In this document: positions 54,479-64,000 of the stretch, piece after piece
How the letters are laid out: every line of letters begins with the position of its first letter
Position numbering within the stretch: position 1 is the first letter of the stretch
Assembly: GCF_016862635.1 (NCBI RefSeq)
Contig: NZ_BONI01000046.1
Location: 1-64,000, forward strand
Length of the DNA: 64,000 nt
Source of the DNA: Catellatospora coxensis
Lineage (GTDB): Bacteria; Actinomycetota; Actinomycetes; Mycobacteriales; Micromonosporaceae
Direction: 5' to 3'
Program-made: the position numbers and the translations under genes
The notes under the pieces: model-generated
What the model saw: the letters and a program-made list of their open reading frames with translations, nothing else
Database searches by the model: none
What the model was told of the DNA's origin: nothing

Positions 54479-54886
54479 ATGCAGAACCTGATGCCCGAAC
54501 CTCCTGCCACGCTGCTGCCCGCCGACGAGCCGGCCGCCGCCGCGCTGGCCGCCGCGTCGGACCCGACCTCCGTCGCCGCGGCGCACCCCACCTACAGCGC
54601 CGCGTGGGCCGCGCTGGCCCAGGTCGCGCTGACCGCGGGGCAGCCTGTTCCGGCGTACGCGTTCGCCCGCACCGGTTACCACCGCGGCCTGGACCAGCTG
54701 CGCCGTGCGGGCTGGAAGGGCCACGGCCCGGTGCCCTGGTCGCACGAGCCCAACCAGGGCTTCCTGCGCTGCCTGCACGCGCTCTCGGTGGCGGCCGCGG
54801 AGATCGGCGAGGCCGACGAGGCGGCGCGCTGCGCCCAGTTCCTGCGCGACTGCGACCCGGCCGCGTTCGACGCGCTGAACTCCTGA
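54479..54886 (+). CDS. DUF3151 family protein
   Basis: 135 residues. Matches the actinobacterial DUF3151 pattern: 'LMPEPPATLLPADEPAAAAL', 'TYSAAWAALAQVALTAGQPV', 'AYAFARTGYHRGLDQLRRAG', 'GPVPWSHEPNQGFLRCLHAL' and 'EADEAARCAQFLRDCDPAAF'. All-helical, TPR-like, cytoplasmic, function unknown. The gene is commonly found near fba and purA in actinomycetes, as here. Start ATG 54479; an in-frame ATG four codons later is possible. Confidence 0.9.
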   Translation: MQNLMPEPPATLLPADEPAAAALAAASDPTSVAAAHPTYSAAWAALAQVALTAGQPVPAYAFARTGYHRGLDQLRRAGWKGHGPVPWSHEPNQGFLRCLHALSVAAAEIGEADEAARCAQFLRDCDPAAFDALNS

Positions 54887-54897
54887 CGGGCACGACC

Positions 54898-54934
54898 GGA
54901 CCCGCCCGCCACCTGAGCGGAGGCGGGCGGGTTC
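54898..54934. terminator. bidirectional hairpin terminator
   Basis: 10-bp perfect GC stem (54901-54910 with 54922-54931), extendable to 13 pairs including one wobble, between the convergent DUF3151 and ParA-like genes. It ends four bases before the ParA-like stop. Confidence 0.8.
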
Positions 54935-54937
54935 CGG

Positions 54938-56704
54938 TCAGAGGCCCTCGGCGACGGAGGCGGCGATGCGCAGCCAGGCGTCCTGGGACTCGTCGGTGAG
55001 GCGGCCGTAGTCGATCGGTTCGCCGGAGTCGAGCATGCGCTCGTACGGCGCGATCAGCACGGCCCGGGTGCGCGCGGCGAAGTGCCGTTCGATGGCGGGG
55101 ATGTCCAGCTCGCGGCGGCTCGGCGGCAGGGAGACGATGGTGACGGCCTGCCGGACCAGGCGGCTGCGGCCGGTCTGCTCCAGGTGGTCGAGCATCCGGG
55201 CGGCCGTCTCCGCCGAGTCGTTGCGGGCCGACATGGTGACCACGAGCTGGTCGGTCGCGTCGATGGCGGCCTGCCAGTTCTCGGCCCGCACGTTGTTGCC
55301 GGTGTCCACCATGATCAGCTTGTAGAAGCGGCTGACCACCTCGCGGATCTCGGCGAAGGCGTGCGCGGTGAGCATCTCGCCCGCGGTCGCGGACTCGTCC
55401 GAGGCGAGCACCTCGAACATGCCGTCGCCCTGCGAGCGCACGTACTGCGACAGGTCGCCGACGCGGCTCTGCGAGCCCTGGAACTGGTGCAGGTCACGCA
55501 TCAGGTCGCGCACCGTACGCGAGTGGAAGTCCTGCTGGGAGCGCATGCCCAGGGTGCCCTGGGTCTCGTTGTTGTCCCAGGCCAGCACGTACCCGCCGCG
55601 CTTGCGGCCGAACGTCATCGCCAGCAGCAGCACGGCCACCGTCTTGCCCGCGCCGCCCTTGGGGTTGACCACGGTGATCTGCCGCAGCCCGCCGAAGTTG
55701 CGCCGGACCAGGTCGGTGGCCCGGCGGATCTCCTGCTCGCGCTGGCCCGGGCTCAGGTTGAGCAGCCCGAACGTCGTCTTGCGCAGCGCCGCCTGGATGC
55801 CCATGTGGGCGACCGGGTCGGCGGGACGGGTCGCGCGGCGGCGCGCGAACTCCTCGGCCGTGGGCAGGTAGACCTCGCCTCCGCCGGCCGGGCCGGGCTG
55901 CTGCGGCCCGCCGAACTGCGGCGGCGTCGGGGCGGCCGTGGTGGGCAGCGGCGGGATGCTCGGCTGGGCCGATACGGGCCATACGCCAGGCGCGGTCTGC
56001 GGCGGCGGCACCGCCGTGACGGCCGGACGTTGCGGCGGCACGGCGGCGGTCGCGGTGTACGGAGTGGCCGGGCCCGGCTCGGCGGCCGGCGGGACCGGCG
56101 CCGCCGCGCGGGGCTCAGCCGGCGGAACCGGCACGGCGGCCCGCGCCTCGGCGGGCGGCAACGGCACGGCTGCCCGAGCCTGAGACGTGGGTGCGGTTGC
56201 GCGGTTCTCCACCGGAGCTGCCGCGCGGGCCTCGGCCGCCGGGGTGCGGTAGGGCACGCGCGGGTCGGCTGGTCCGGCTTGCGGGGGCGTCGGAGCTGCC
56301 GGGGACACCTGGGCGGTCGGCGGGGCGGCGACGGGCGGGGGCGGCACCGGCGCGGCCGCCTGCTGCGGGGGCAGCGGGATGGGCGCGCTGTGCGGCTGGA
56401 CCGGCACGGCGGTCGGCGGCAGCGGCACCGCGGCGCGCTCGCGCTGGGGCAGGGGCGGCAGCGGCACCTGCACGGTCCGGGTCAGGTCGGCGGCACCGGC
56501 CACCTGCTGCGGCGCGGGGATCGGGATGCCCGCCTGCGGGGCGGGCACCGCCATGGGCACGCCGGCCGAGGGCCCGCCGGACACCGGATCAGGGCGCGGC
56601 ACCGCGGCGGACGCCCGGGCGGGCTGGCCGCGCGTGATCTGCTTGCTGTCCTCAGCGGGGCCGCTGATCTCGTCCGGCGGCCACTCCCATTCCGTCATCG
56701 CCAT
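54938..56704 (-). CDS. MinD/ParA-like ATPase with long Pro/Ala-rich N-terminus
   Basis: 588 residues. The first 310 residues are Pro/Ala-rich and repetitive ('PPAEARAAVPVPPAEPRAAA'). After a short linker 'EVYLPTAEEFARRRATRPAD' comes the ATPase: deviant Walker A 'VVNPKGGAGKTVAVLLLAM', 'VLAWDNNETQGTLGMRSQQD', 'KLIMVDTGNNVRAENWQAAI' (Walker B) and 'DQLVVTMSARNDSAETAARM'. It resembles actinobacterial proteins of the EspI/SCO5717 type, some of which are linked to type VII secretion or polar growth. No secretion genes are nearby. Probably cytoplasmic and membrane-associated. Confidence 0.85.
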   Translation of the reverse strand: MAMTEWEWPPDEISGPAEDSKQITRGQPARASAAVPRPDPVSGGPSAGVPMAVPAPQAGIPIPAPQQVAGAADLTRTVQVPLPPLPQRERAAVPLPPTAVPVQPHSAPIPLPPQQAAAPVPPPPVAAPPTAQVSPAAPTPPQAGPADPRVPYRTPAAEARAAAPVENRATAPTSQARAAVPLPPAEARAAVPVPPAEPRAAAPVPPAAEPGPATPYTATAAVPPQRPAVTAVPPPQTAPGVWPVSAQPSIPPLPTTAAPTPPQFGGPQQPGPAGGGEVYLPTAEEFARRRATRPADPVAHMGIQAALRKTTFGLLNLSPGQREQEIRRATDLVRRNFGGLRQITVVNPKGGAGKTVAVLLLAMTFGRKRGGYVLAWDNNETQGTLGMRSQQDFHSRTVRDLMRDLHQFQGSQSRVGDLSQYVRSQGDGMFEVLASDESATAGEMLTAHAFAEIREVVSRFYKLIMVDTGNNVRAENWQAAIDATDQLVVTMSARNDSAETAARMLDHLEQTGRSRLVRQAVTIVSLPPSRRELDIPAIERHFAARTRAVLIAPYERMLDSGEPIDYGRLTDESQDAWLRIAASVAEGL

Positions 56705-56776
56705 CTCCCCAGTGCCGTCTGCCCCTGCAGCCTAGTCAGTGCGCACACCCCGCAGCAGGGTCCGTGTTCCCACCTC

Positions 56777-59183
<2,407 letters not shown>

Positions 59184-59209
59184 CCGCGCTGCTGCCGCCT
59201 AACCGCGTT

Positions 59210-59264
59210 GATCATGAACTTATGGCACGGCTCGTCGGTGTGTCGCTGCCATAAGTTCATGATC
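59210..59264. repeat. palindrome R4 (arms related to the half-copy at 60333)
   Basis: 17-bp perfect arms (59210-59226 with 59248-59264), 21-base loop. The left arm with its flank (GTTGATCATGAACTTATGGC and adjacent AC) occurs in inverted orientation as a half-copy at 60333-60354, beyond the AbiEi-type gene. Located just after purA; a terminator role is likely as well. Confidence 0.88.
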
Positions 59265-59283
59265 GATCGGGGTGGCGTTCTGG

Positions 59284-59305
59284 TTGTCCACAGGGGTTGT
59301 CCACA
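59284..59305 (+). other. two direct-repeat DnaA-box sequences (TTGTCCACA)
   Basis: TTGTCCACA at 59284-59292 and 59297-59305, both perfect matches to the actinobacterial DnaA box, 13 bases start to start, within the tandem unit GTTGTCCACAGGG. A near-match TTATCCACC lies inside the following gene at about 59417. There is no surrounding box cluster, so this is not an origin. Confidence 0.5.
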
Positions 59306-59345
59306 GGGGTTGTGAGCTGGGCTCGAGCGGCTCAGGCTGGCCGAT

Positions 59346-60317
59346 GTGCTTGCTGTGCAACGAATTGCGGAGCGGCAGGACGGCCTGATCACCGCGGGCC
59401 AGTGCCGCGACCTGGAGTTATCCACCGCCTCGGTCAAGAACTTCCTCCGTCGAGGGGTATGGCGCGCGCTGAGCCGCGGCGTCTACCTGGTCGACGCCGA
59501 CCTGCGCGGCAGCTCGCCGGAATCGCCGAAGGCGCTGGTCCGGGCCGCGGTGCTGACCGGCGGCCCGAATGCCGTCGCGGTGCTGGAGAGCGCGGCGGTC
59601 GTGCACGGGCTGCACGGCCTGCGGCCGCAGACGCGGCTGCACGTCAGCCTGCCGGGCAAGCTGGCGGTGCCCCGCCGGCTGACCGACCTGACGGTGGTGC
59701 CGCATCAACTGACCCTGGGCCCGGAAGACGTCACCGTGGTGGACGGGATCAGGGTGACGACGGTCCGGCGTACCGTCGCAGATCTGCTCTTGAGGCTCGA
59801 CCGCCTGGCCGCGGTCTCCGTCCTGGACTCGGCGCTGCACCTGGGTCTGCTGGCCGAGGACGAGCTCGCGGAACTGCCCGCGCTGATGTTCGGCCGGCGT
59901 GGTGTGGCCGTGGCGCGGAACTGGATCGAGCAGGCGGACGGCCGGGCGGAGTCGCCGCTGGAGACGCGAGCCCGCCTGCGCTGCGCGGACGCGGGCATCC
60001 CGCCCGACGACCTGCAGGCGTCGATCGTCGGCGGTGACGGGCGGGTGCTCGCCCGGGTGGACCTGCTGTGGCGCGCGGCCCGGCTGGTCGGCGAGGCGGA
60101 CGGCGGCGAGGTGCACGACCGTCCCGAGGCGGTGTACCGCGACCGGCAGCGCCAGAACGACCTCGTCAACGCGGGCTACCGGGTTGTCCGCTTCACCTGG
60201 TCCGACACCCTGGACGCCGAAGCCATCCCGCGTATCGTCCGCCGTGCCCTGGCCCGCATCCCGCAGCCCGCCGTGCCGGGGGACTCCGCGGAGTCGATCA
60301 GGAAGCTGTGGACATGA
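59346..60317 (+). CDS. AbiEi-N / DUF559 protein (type IV antitoxin-like, orphan)
   Basis: 323 residues. N-terminal winged helix of the AbiEi antitoxin type: 'RIAERQDGLITAGQCRDLEL' and 'KNFLRRGVWRALSRGVYLVD'. The middle part 'AAVLTGGPNAVAVLESAAVV' continues the AbiEi-like domain. The C-terminus (about 230-310) is DUF559, a Vsr-like endonuclease fold: 'VLARVDLLWRAARLVGEADG' then 'RDRQRQNDLVNAGYRVVRFT', with Asp and Glu at plausible catalytic places. No AbiEii nucleotidyltransferase toxin follows, as is normal for these frequent actinobacterial proteins. The gene is enclosed by inverted copies of the R4 arm. Start GTG 59346, no strong ribosome site. Confidence 0.82.
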   Translation: MLAVQRIAERQDGLITAGQCRDLELSTASVKNFLRRGVWRALSRGVYLVDADLRGSSPESPKALVRAAVLTGGPNAVAVLESAAVVHGLHGLRPQTRLHVSLPGKLAVPRRLTDLTVVPHQLTLGPEDVTVVDGIRVTTVRRTVADLLLRLDRLAAVSVLDSALHLGLLAEDELAELPALMFGRRGVAVARNWIEQADGRAESPLETRARLRCADAGIPPDDLQASIVGGDGRVLARVDLLWRAARLVGEADGGEVHDRPEAVYRDRQRQNDLVNAGYRVVRFTWSDTLDAEAIPRIVRRALARIPQPAVPGDSAESIRKLWT

Positions 60318-60332
60318 ATCGCCGTCGACCCG

Positions 60333-60354
60333 TGCCATAAGTTCATGATCAACT
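60333..60354. repeat. R4 half-copy, inverted relative to 59206-59228
   Basis: 22 bases GTGCCATAAGTTCATGATC plus AAC, the exact reverse complement of the left flank of the R4 palindrome. It lies 15 bases after the AbiEi-type gene and ends eight bases before the purD -10-like box, so it may contribute to that promoter. Confidence 0.85.
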
Positions 60355-60373
60355 CGGAGGGTAGGGTGGGGGT

Positions 60374-61621
60374 GTGCGGGTACTGGTGGTTGGTGGTGGG
60401 GGGCGGGAGCACGCCCTGGTGTTGGGCTTGGGGCGGGATCCGGGGGTCAGCGCTGTCATCGTGGCGCCGGGGAGTCCGGGGATCGCGGAGGTGGCGACGG
60501 AGCTGCGGGAGGTGGACATCCTGTCGCCGGAGGCCGTGGCCGGGCTCGCCGTCGAGGTCGAGGCCGATCTTGTCGTGGTGGGGCCGGAGGCTCCGCTGGT
60601 GGCGGGGGTCGCCGACGCGGTCCGGGCGAAGGGCATTCCGGTCTTCGGGCCCTCCGGCAGCGCGGCGCGGCTGGAGGGGTCGAAGGACTTCGCCAAGCAG
60701 GTCATGACCGCGGCCAAGGTGCCGACCGCGCGGGCGTTCACCTGCACCACGGCCGAGGAGGCGGCGCGGGCGCTGGACGCGTTCGGCGCGCCGTACGTGG
60801 TGAAGAACGACGGGCTCGCCGCGGGCAAGGGTGTCGTCGTCACCGACGACCGGGACGCCGCGCTGGCCCACGCCGCCGAGTGCGGGCGCGTGGTCATCGA
60901 GGAGTACCTCGACGGGCCCGAGGTGTCCCTGTTCGTGGTGACCGACGGCGTGACCGCGGTGCCGCTGCTGCCCGCGCAGGACTTCAAGCGCATCTTCGAC
61001 GGCGACGCCGGGCCGAACACCGGCGGCATGGGGGCGTACGCGCCGCTGCCGTGGGCCCCGCCGAACCTGGTCGAGCACGTCATGGCGACCGTGGCCCACC
61101 CGACGCTGCAGCAGATGCGCGAGGCGGGCACCCCGTTCTCCGGCCTGCTCTACATCGGCCTGGCGATCACCGAGGGCGGGCCGAAGGTGATCGAGTTCAA
61201 CGCGCGTTTCGGCGACCCGGAGACGCAGTCGGTGCTGGCGCTGCTGGACACCCCGCTGGGCGGCCTGCTGTACGCGGCGGCCACCGGCGAGCTGGCCGGC
61301 CACCCCGAGCTGCAGTGGAAGGACGCCTTCTCGGTGACCGTGGTGCTGGCCAGCGCCGGGTATCCGGCGAGCGCGCGTACCGGGGACGAGATCACCGGCG
61401 CGGACGGGCTCATCCACGCAGGCACCAAGCGCGGCGCCGACGGGGTGCTGCGCTCGGCCGGCGGCCGGGTGCTGTGCGCGACGGCGACGGGTCACGACCT
61501 GCACGCGGCGCGGGCGGCGGCGTACGAGCTGGTGTCGCACGTGGAGCTGGCCGGCGGCCAGTACCGCACCGACATCGCGCTGGCGGCCGAGGAGGGCCGC
61601 GTCGTCTCCCCCTGGCGCTGA
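60374..61621 (+). CDS. purD: Phosphoribosylamine-glycine ligase (GARS)
   Basis: Second step of purine synthesis. 415 residues, ATP-grasp enzyme. 'VLVVGGGGREHALVLGLGRD' (N-domain Rossmann-like), 'LVVVGPEAPLVAGVADAVRA', 'SKDFAKQVMTAAKVPTARAF', 'VKNDGLAAGKGVVVTDDRDA' (ATP-grasp), 'PAQDFKRIFDGDAGPNTGGM' and 'IEFNARFGDPETQSVLALL' (metal ligands). Start GTG 60374. A TAGGGT box at 60362-60367 ends six bases before it, so the mRNA may be leaderless. Separated from purA only by the AbiEi-type gene. Confidence 0.97.
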   Translation: MRVLVVGGGGREHALVLGLGRDPGVSAVIVAPGSPGIAEVATELREVDILSPEAVAGLAVEVEADLVVVGPEAPLVAGVADAVRAKGIPVFGPSGSAARLEGSKDFAKQVMTAAKVPTARAFTCTTAEEAARALDAFGAPYVVKNDGLAAGKGVVVTDDRDAALAHAAECGRVVIEEYLDGPEVSLFVVTDGVTAVPLLPAQDFKRIFDGDAGPNTGGMGAYAPLPWAPPNLVEHVMATVAHPTLQQMREAGTPFSGLLYIGLAITEGGPKVIEFNARFGDPETQSVLALLDTPLGGLLYAAATGELAGHPELQWKDAFSVTVVLASAGYPASARTGDEITGADGLIHAGTKRGADGVLRSAGGRVLCATATGHDLHAARAAAYELVSHVELAGGQYRTDIALAAEEGRVVSPWR

Positions 61622-61695
61622 CGCCGCGCTCGCGCTCCAGCGTTCCGGAGCTGAACAGCCGTCCTTGAGCTGCACAAACGAAGATCGACTGTTAA

Positions 61696-61739
61696 GAAGG
61701 GCACCTTCTACAACGCGGAGCGTTGTGAAGGTGCCCTTC
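61696..61739. repeat. dispersed palindrome family R1, copy C (terminator-like)
   Basis: 13-bp perfect arms (61696-61708 with 61727-61739) with core GAAGGGCACCTTC; the loop contains a second perfect 7-bp stem (61710-61716 with 61720-61726), giving an almost continuous hairpin. Between convergent purD and acyl-CoA synthetase genes; TTAA and CCTTTG flanks add short U-tracts. Confidence 0.92.
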
Positions 61740-61747
61740 CTTTGTCC

Positions 61748-63313
61748 TTACAGGTTGCGGAGGAGGCGGGGGATGACTTTGCCGGTGGCGGTGCGGGGGA
61801 GTTCGGGGACGAAGTGGACGTCGCGGGGGACGCTGAAGCGGGCCAGGTAGTGGCGGACGTACTCGCGGACCTCGTCCCGGTCGAGGTGCTGGCCGGGGTG
61901 CAGGACCAGGTACGCGGCCAGGCGGTGGCCGTACTCGGGGTCGGGGACGCCGATCACGGCCGCCTCGCGGACCTGCGGGAGCTCGGTGAGCAGTTCCTCG
62001 ACGGGGCGGGGGAAGACGTTCTCGCCACCGGAGACGACCATGTCGTCGGCGCGGCCGTCCACGTACAGCAGGCCGTCGGCGTCCAGGTGGCCCAGGTCGC
62101 CGGTGCCGAGCATGCCGTCGGGGCGGTCGCCGGGCGGCGGGGGCACGCCGGGGCCCCGGGTGTATCCCTCGAACAGCATCTCGTTGCCGACGTGGATCTC
62201 GCCGATCCGGCCGCGGGGCACGGGCAGGCCGGTCGGGTCGAGGATCGCGATCCGGGTGCCGTGTGGCGGGCGGCCCGCGGTGCCGGGGTCGCGGCGCAGG
62301 TCGTCGGGGGTGGCGATGGACGCCCAGGAGGCCTCGGTGGAGCCGTACAGGTTGTAGAGGCAGTCGCCCCAGGTGTCCATGAACCGGGTGGCCAGCCCCC
62401 CGGGCAGGGCTGATCCGCTGACCGCGACGATGCGCGGCGGCCTGGCGGGCACGGCCCCGGCCTCGACCAGCCGCTGCAGCATCACCGGCACCGCGAACAG
62501 GGCGGTGCACCCGTGCACGTCGACGGCGTGCGCGGTGGCGACGGGGTCGAAGCGCCGCTGCAGCACGACGGTGGCGCGCATGGCCAGGGAGAGCTGCAGG
62601 GCGGCGTACCCCCAGGTGTGGAACAGGGGCGCGGAGATCAGGATGCGCTCGCCGACCTTCAGCGGGATGCGGTCGATGATGGAGACCAGCGGGCCGAAGC
62701 CGGGCGGGGTGGGCCGGCGGGCACCCTTGGGCGCCCCGGTGGTGCCGGAGGTGAGCACGATGGTGCGGCCGGCCCGGCTGATGTCGGACCAGCGGCCCTG
62801 CGGCGGGGTCTCGGCGATCAGCGAGTCGACGCGTGCCTCGTCGAGCCGCTCGCACGGCGCGGCCGCGGCGACCGGCGCGAACTCGCGGTCGTGGATGAGC
62901 AGGCGCAGCTGCTGCTGCTCGGCCACCGCGGTGAGCTGCGGCGCCGACAGCGCGGTGTTGACCAGGACGGCGTCCGCCCCGAGCAGCGAGCACGCGACCA
63001 GGGCCTCGATCAGCCCGGCGTGGTTGCGGCACATCAGCCCGACGCGTACGCCGGGAGCCACGCCCCGGGTGCCGCCGAGTGCGACGGCCAGGCGCTGGGA
63101 GCGGTGCAGGAGCTGGCGGTAGGTGATCGCCCCGCGGTGCTCGTCGATGACGGCGGGCCGGTGCGGGTCGCGGGCCTCGGCGGCGCGCAGCTCGCCGGCG
63201 AGCGTGAAGCCCCACCGGCGCAGCGTGTTGAGCTGGTCGGCGACGCGGGTCGGGCTGCCGGGGCTGAGCAGCCCGCGGCGGGCCAGGGTACGGACAATGA
63301 AGAGCAGGTCCAC
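61748..63313 (-). CDS. AMP-forming acyl-CoA synthetase (fatty acid-CoA ligase type)
   Basis: 521 residues. Activates a carboxylic acid with ATP and CoA. P-loop 'TIVLTSGTTGAPKGARRPTP', 'ISAPLFHTWGYAALQLSLAM', 'YNLYGSTEASWASIATPDDL', 'GMLGTGDLGHLDADGLLYVD' (ATP-binding Asp), 'VSGGENVFPRPVEELLTELP' and the C-terminal catalytic Lys in 'PRTATGKVIPRLLRNL'. The N-terminus is hydrophobic and Arg-rich ('MDLLFIVRTLARRGLLS'), possibly membrane-associating. It follows the acyl-CoA dehydrogenase gene on the same strand, suggesting a fatty-acid or related catabolic pair, although a terminator lies between. GTG 63313 after GAGAGG. Confidence 0.93.
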   Translation of the reverse strand: MDLLFIVRTLARRGLLSPGSPTRVADQLNTLRRWGFTLAGELRAAEARDPHRPAVIDEHRGAITYRQLLHRSQRLAVALGGTRGVAPGVRVGLMCRNHAGLIEALVACSLLGADAVLVNTALSAPQLTAVAEQQQLRLLIHDREFAPVAAAAPCERLDEARVDSLIAETPPQGRWSDISRAGRTIVLTSGTTGAPKGARRPTPPGFGPLVSIIDRIPLKVGERILISAPLFHTWGYAALQLSLAMRATVVLQRRFDPVATAHAVDVHGCTALFAVPVMLQRLVEAGAVPARPPRIVAVSGSALPGGLATRFMDTWGDCLYNLYGSTEASWASIATPDDLRRDPGTAGRPPHGTRIAILDPTGLPVPRGRIGEIHVGNEMLFEGYTRGPGVPPPPGDRPDGMLGTGDLGHLDADGLLYVDGRADDMVVSGGENVFPRPVEELLTELPQVREAAVIGVPDPEYGHRLAAYLVLHPGQHLDRDEVREYVRHYLARFSVPRDVHFVPELPRTATGKVIPRLLRNL

Positions 63314-63355
63314 GACGGTGAGGCCTCTCGTTCGATCGCCAGGATTACCCGGATA

Positions 63356-63369
63356 TTACTGAGCGGTAA
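63356..63369. promoter_or_regulatory. candidate operator TTACTGAGCGGTAA upstream of the acyl-CoA synthetase
   Basis: Partial palindrome TTAC-N6-GTAA about 43 bases before the start of the acyl-CoA synthetase gene, in a locally AT-richer stretch. TetR-type regulators of fatty-acid genes bind sites of this general shape. No such regulator is in the window. Confidence 0.35.
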
Positions 63370-63370
63370 C

Positions 63371-63412
63371 TAAAAAGTGAAGACGGCGGCCCGCCGAAAC
63401 GGACCGCCGTCT
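63371..63412 (-). terminator. terminator after the acyl-CoA dehydrogenase gene
   Basis: 9-bp stem (63381-63389 with 63404-63412) with a GC-rich inner region, followed on the minus strand by TCACTTTTTA. It lies 14 bases beyond the acyl-CoA dehydrogenase stop. Confidence 0.75.
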
Positions 63413-63426
63413 ATGTGTGTGGGGTA

Positions 63427-64000
63427 TCAGCGCAGCGAGGCCCCGGTGATGGCGCGGGCGATCACCAGCCGCTGGATCTCGCTCGTGCCCTCGAAGATCG
63501 TGTAGATCTTGGCGTCCCGGTACCACCGCTCCACCGGGTGCTCGCGCAGGTAGCCCGCGCCGCCCAGGATCTGCAGCGCCTTCTCGGTCACCGACACCGC
63601 GACCTCGCCGGCCTTCAGCTTGGACATCGAGCCCTCGCCCGCCGTGAACGGCCGGTTGTTGCGGCCCATCCAGGCGGCCCGGTACACCAGCAGCCGCGCG
63701 GCGTCGATCTCCATGCGCATGTCGGCCAGCGCGAACGCGACCGCCTGGTTCTCCACGATCGGCCGGCCGAACTGCACCCGCGTCTTCGCGTACTCCAGCG
63801 CGTACTCGTACGCCGCCCGCGCGATGCCCAGCGCCTGCGCGCCGACCGCGGGCCGGGACAGCTCGAACGTACGCATCGAGGCCTGCCCCGACGAGCGCTG
63901 CCCCGACCGGGCCCGCGCCAGCCGCTCGTCGAGCCGGTCCTTGCCGCCGAGCACGCAGTTGCCGGGCACCCGGACCTCGTCGAGGAAGACGTCGGCCGTG
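63427..64000 (-). CDS. Acyl-CoA dehydrogenase, N-terminal part outside the window
   Basis: FAD-dependent alpha,beta-dehydrogenation of acyl-CoA. Only the C-terminal 190 residues are present; the frame continues past position 64000 ('ADVFLDEVRVPGNCVLG' is the last upstream segment seen). The C-terminal helical domain has 'ELSRPAVGAQALGIARAAYE', 'YAKTRVQFGRPIVENQAVAF' (FAD-binding Arg and Gln), 'KALQILGGAGYLREHPVERW' and 'AKIYTIFEGTSEIQRLVIAR', where the Glu in 'FEGTSE' is the expected catalytic base. The internal ATG at 63969 is not the real start. Followed by a terminator. Confidence 0.93.
   Translation of the reverse strand, partial: TADVFLDEVRVPGNCVLGGKDRLDERLARARSGQRSSGQASMRTFELSRPAVGAQALGIARAAYEYALEYAKTRVQFGRPIVENQAVAFALADMRMEIDAARLLVYRAAWMGRNNRPFTAGEGSMSKLKAGEVAVSVTEKALQILGGAGYLREHPVERWYRDAKIYTIFEGTSEIQRLVIARAITGASLR

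Noticed and set aside
59284-59305. replication origin suggested by DnaA boxes
   Set aside because: Only two boxes, no AT-rich unwinding element, and no dnaA, dnaN or rpmH nearby.

Overview
The window is high-GC DNA with GC-rich third codon positions, frequent GTG starts, TANNNT -10 boxes directly in front of some start codons, and actinobacterial marker genes: the proteasome activator Bpa, DUF5926 and DUF3151 proteins, an HspR/HAIR heat-shock regulon and a SigE-type ECF sigma factor. It is chromosomal DNA of an actinomycete. Gene content, several LCP wall ligases and the palindromic repeats point to Micromonosporaceae, which is an inference. From memory, the order of several blocks resembles Mycobacterium tuberculosis (serS, MMP-like protein, pheA, LCP, GDPD; and dnaK, grpE, dnaJ, hspR, clpB, pyrE, DedA, fba, purA). 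No rRNA, tRNA, CRISPR array, transposase or integrase was seen.

Layout. 1-9 kb: a truncated substrate-binding lipoprotein and bpa, then a long minus-strand run (HAD phosphatase, serS, membrane protein, AIM24 protein, MMP-like zincin, pheA, a lipoprotein, a PAS-like protein, a NERD-like protein). 9-12.8 kb: DUF5926, an RsbW-like ATPase overlapping a sensor kinase, GDPD and rhodanese. 12.9-24.9 kb: four minus-strand LCP genes. Between the second and third lies a plus-strand cassette with codon use unlike its neighbours: two tandem I36-type secreted proteins, two lipoproteins, a membrane-fusion protein, an ABC ATPase and an FtsX/MacB permease. This cassette is the best candidate for an undescribed system. 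25-29 kb: a flavin-reductase-like protein and the E1-alpha, E1-beta and E2 genes of a 2-oxo-acid dehydrogenase. 29.4-33 kb: a Pro/Gly-repeat membrane protein and a pair of dynamin-like GTPases.

33-42.5 kb: dnaK-grpE-dnaJ-hspR, a small Lys/Asp-rich protein, a BNR-type lipoprotein and clpB. HAIR operators sit in front of dnaK and clpB, so HspR, encoded in the same operon, should feed back on both. 42.6-51.2 kb: two paralogous four-helix membrane proteins, an SDR, pyrE, an ArsR sensor, a VWA protein, DedA, and an ECF sigma factor that overlaps a fifth LCP gene placed where an anti-sigma factor would be expected. 51.3-64 kb: fba, LOG, DUF3151, a ParA-like ATPase, a DAG-kinase-fold protein, purA, an AbiEi/DUF559 protein flanked by inverted repeats, purD, an acyl-CoA synthetase and a truncated acyl-CoA dehydrogenase.

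Intergenic space carries several families of long palindromes. Most lie exactly at gene ends, often between convergent genes, and probably act as bidirectional terminators. At least two families occur as diverged dispersed copies within this window.
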